From: Lachnospiraceae bacterium NE2001
GTDB lineage: Bacteria; Bacillota; Clostridia; Lachnospirales; Lachnospiraceae
Reading direction: 5' to 3'
Assembly (NCBI GenBank): GCA_900110635.1
Contig: FOEK01000006.1
Location: forward strand, 124,001-188,000
Length of the DNA: 64,000 nt
Position 1 is the first letter of the stretch, and each line of letters opens with the position of its first letter. Position numbers and translations under genes: made by a program. Of this stretch, positions 62,377-64,000 are shown piece by piece. The notes beneath the pieces were generated by a model. That model saw only the letters and a program-made list of their open reading frames with translations, searched no databases and was not told the DNA's origin.

Positions 62377-64000
62377 ATGACGAATCATATAGTTTTAGTT
62401 GATGATGATCATTTTATTCATAGAATAGGCTCCAGCATACTGTCAAAGCACGGTATTGATGTAACCACGCTGGGATCCGGCGCGGAGCTTCTCGCTTATC
62501 TTGAGGATAATACTCCTGACCTTGTCCTTCTGGATATTATGATGCCAGAAATGGATGGTTTTGAGACTCTGACAAAGCTTCGCAAATTCGAGAAGCATAG
62601 GGGGATAAACGAGATTCCTGTTATATTCCTTACCTCTGATGAGACCAACGAATCAGAATCAAAGGGCTTCGAGATGGGCGTTTCTGACTATATCCGCAAG
62701 CCTTTTAAATCTGAGATACTTATCAAGAGAATCGAAAATGTACTGAACCGTCAGCAGCTTATCAACCGTTTCCACGAAGAAGCTACTATTGATAACCTGA
62801 CTGGACTACTAAATAAAAGTGCGACCAACGACAAGCTTGAGATGGTAGTCAGAAGAAAGCCTGGCTTCCTTATGATGATCGACCTGGATTCATTTAAGCT
62901 GGTAAATGATATCTATGGCCACGATGCTGGAGACAAGATTCTGATCTGTTTCTCTAATCTGCTTAAGAAGCTGATGGGGTCGGATGATATCATCGGCCGA
63001 ATTGGCGGCGATGAGTTTACAGCATTTTCAGTATCATTTAGCACAAAATCAGATTTACAGAAGTTTTCTGACAATCTGAACTCTGAACTTACCACTGAAG
63101 CAAAGCAAATACTTGGGGAGGATATGGATATTCCTCTCGGAGCATCTATCGGTGTTATATATCTCCGTGGCAAGAGCGAGGATTACGCGGAGGCCCTGAA
63201 GAAGGCCGACAAAGCACTCTACCAGGTGAAAAACAACGGGAAGCATGGCTTCTATGTTTACACAGACGATATAGCTCCAGATGACTCCTGTATTATGGAT
63301 CTTGAGACTCTTACCAAGATCATGTCCGAGAGAAATGTTGCTGCTTCAGCTCTGAAGCTGGACAAGTCTTCATTTGTAGGCGTGTACAGATTCGTTATGA
63401 GATACGCTATGCGCTATCACCGAAATGCCTGCAAGCTTCTTATCTCTCTCTATGCTGATGAAAGTATATCCGACAAGGATGCACTGGAAGCCTATGAAAT
63501 GTTTGGCGACCACATAGGAAATATCCTGAGACGAAGCGATCTTTTAATGCAGGTCCGCAACAATATGTACTTCATAGTCCTAACTGATATCAAGGAAGAG
63601 GCTGTGGAGCAGGTTGTGGGAAATATCATCAGGAACTGGCGTGAAAAGCACGGTGACCTGCTTAGGATCACCTACGAGACTGAGTTCCTGGAGTCAGAGC
63701 TTCTCTACACTGGCGGCGGCGACAAGCTGTGGGTTGCAGTTGTTGATGATGATGAAATGAATCTGAAGCTTGCTGAAAGGATTCTTACAAAGAGCGATAT
63801 AAATGTATCAAAGCTCAGTTCTGGCGAGGATCTGATGGTATTCCTGAAGGATCACCGTCCAGACCTTATCCTGCTAGATGTAAATATGCCAGGAATGGAC
63901 GGCTTTGAAACCCTGACTAAGCTCCGTGCTGAGGAAACTGAGATAGCTGATATCCCAGTTGTATTCTTAACCTCGGAAAATGATACTGATACTGAGAAGA
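62377..64000 (+). CDS. REC-GGDEF-(degenerate GGDEF)-REC protein, partial, runs off right edge
   Basis: The frame stays open from ATG 62377 (GAAAGG upstream) to the window end: 541 codons. Residues 1-125 are a receiver with phosphoacceptor D53 (LVLLDIMMPEMDG). Residues 140-300 are a GGDEF domain with intact RIGGDEF at 210-214, so active cyclic-di-GMP synthesis is expected; no RxxD inhibitory site precedes it. Residues 310-445 look like a second GGDEF fold in which the motif is replaced by RNNMY (394-398) and which should be inactive. A second receiver starts near 452 (VAVVDDDEMNLKL, LILLDVNMPGMDG). It is divergent from the hybrid kinase and probably its output partner. Confidence 0.88.
   Translation, partial: MTNHIVLVDDDHFIHRIGSSILSKHGIDVTTLGSGAELLAYLEDNTPDLVLLDIMMPEMDGFETLTKLRKFEKHRGINEIPVIFLTSDETNESESKGFEMGVSDYIRKPFKSEILIKRIENVLNRQQLINRFHEEATIDNLTGLLNKSATNDKLEMVVRRKPGFLMMIDLDSFKLVNDIYGHDAGDKILICFSNLLKKLMGSDDIIGRIGGDEFTAFSVSFSTKSDLQKFSDNLNSELTTEAKQILGEDMDIPLGASIGVIYLRGKSEDYAEALKKADKALYQVKNNGKHGFYVYTDDIAPDDSCIMDLETLTKIMSERNVAASALKLDKSSFVGVYRFVMRYAMRYHRNACKLLISLYADESISDKDALEAYEMFGDHIGNILRRSDLLMQVRNNMYFIVLTDIKEEAVEQVVGNIIRNWREKHGDLLRITYETEFLESELLYTGGGDKLWVAVVDDDEMNLKLAERILTKSDINVSKLSSGEDLMVFLKDHRPDLILLDVNMPGMDGFETLTKLRAEETEIADIPVVFLTSENDTDTEK

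Overview
The window looks like the chromosome of a xylan-degrading, low-to-moderate-GC Lachnospiraceae bacterium of the Butyrivibrio / Pseudobutyrivibrio / Roseburia kind. This rests on the gene content (cytoplasmic GH115, GH8 Rex, GH43 and GH51 enzymes, YesM/YesN regulation, LplA/LplB/YtcP-type ABC importer, many FtsX-type exporters and GGDEF proteins), on strong AAGGAGG ribosome-binding sites, and on two families of dispersed palindromes that I associate with this group. No tRNA, rRNA, CRISPR array, insertion sequence or phage gene was seen.

Bases 1-28,300 hold one large, almost entirely minus-strand locus for taking up and dismantling (methyl)glucurono-arabinoxylan oligosaccharides. In transcription order it reads: sensor kinase YesM and AraC-type regulator YesN; a terminator; solute-binding lipoprotein and two permeases; Rex exo-oligoxylanase (GH8); a YesL-like membrane protein and a small membrane partner; a terminator; GH43, GH51 and GH115 glycosidases; mannonate dehydratase UxuA; fructuronate reductase UxuB; two esterases; uronate isomerase UxaC; KDPG aldolase Eda; and the first 20 codons of what is probably KDG kinase at the left edge. 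Oligosaccharides would enter intact, lose acetyl, arabinosyl and glucuronosyl groups in the cytoplasm, be trimmed to xylose by Rex and GH43, and the glucuronate would pass through fructuronate, mannonate, KDG and KDPG to pyruvate and glyceraldehyde 3-phosphate. A plus-strand protein joining a LacI-type sugar-binding domain to a GGDEF domain, and a second GH43 enzyme, close the region.

Bases 28,300-42,900 are envelope genes: LemA and a DUF3137 protein; a two-component system next to a C45-family lipoprotein; two FtsX-type ABC modules back to back; and another two-component system. Bases 42,900-45,700 hold an Rpn-like PD-(D/E)XK protein with a 12-bp tandem repeat, an Rnl5-type RNA ligase and an XRE regulator. 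Bases 45,800-50,800 are a BceRS-BceAB antimicrobial-peptide sensing and detoxification module, with a 163-nt imperfect palindrome inside it. Then follow a cation-efflux protein, a repeat-rich surface protein, a Nudix hydrolase and a PEBP-like lipoprotein.

Bases 54,800-58,600 contain the most unusual unit: a TetR regulator facing a three-gene operon of stand-alone condensation-like protein, acyl carrier protein and AMP-forming acyl ligase. This looks like a minimal acyl-conjugate (lipoamide or ester) assembly line with an unknown product. The window ends with a hybrid histidine kinase overlapping an alpha/beta hydrolase and, divergently, a REC-GGDEF-(degenerate GGDEF)-REC protein that runs off the right edge.

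Start codons were refined from ribosome-binding sites, so several genes are shorter than their longest open frame.
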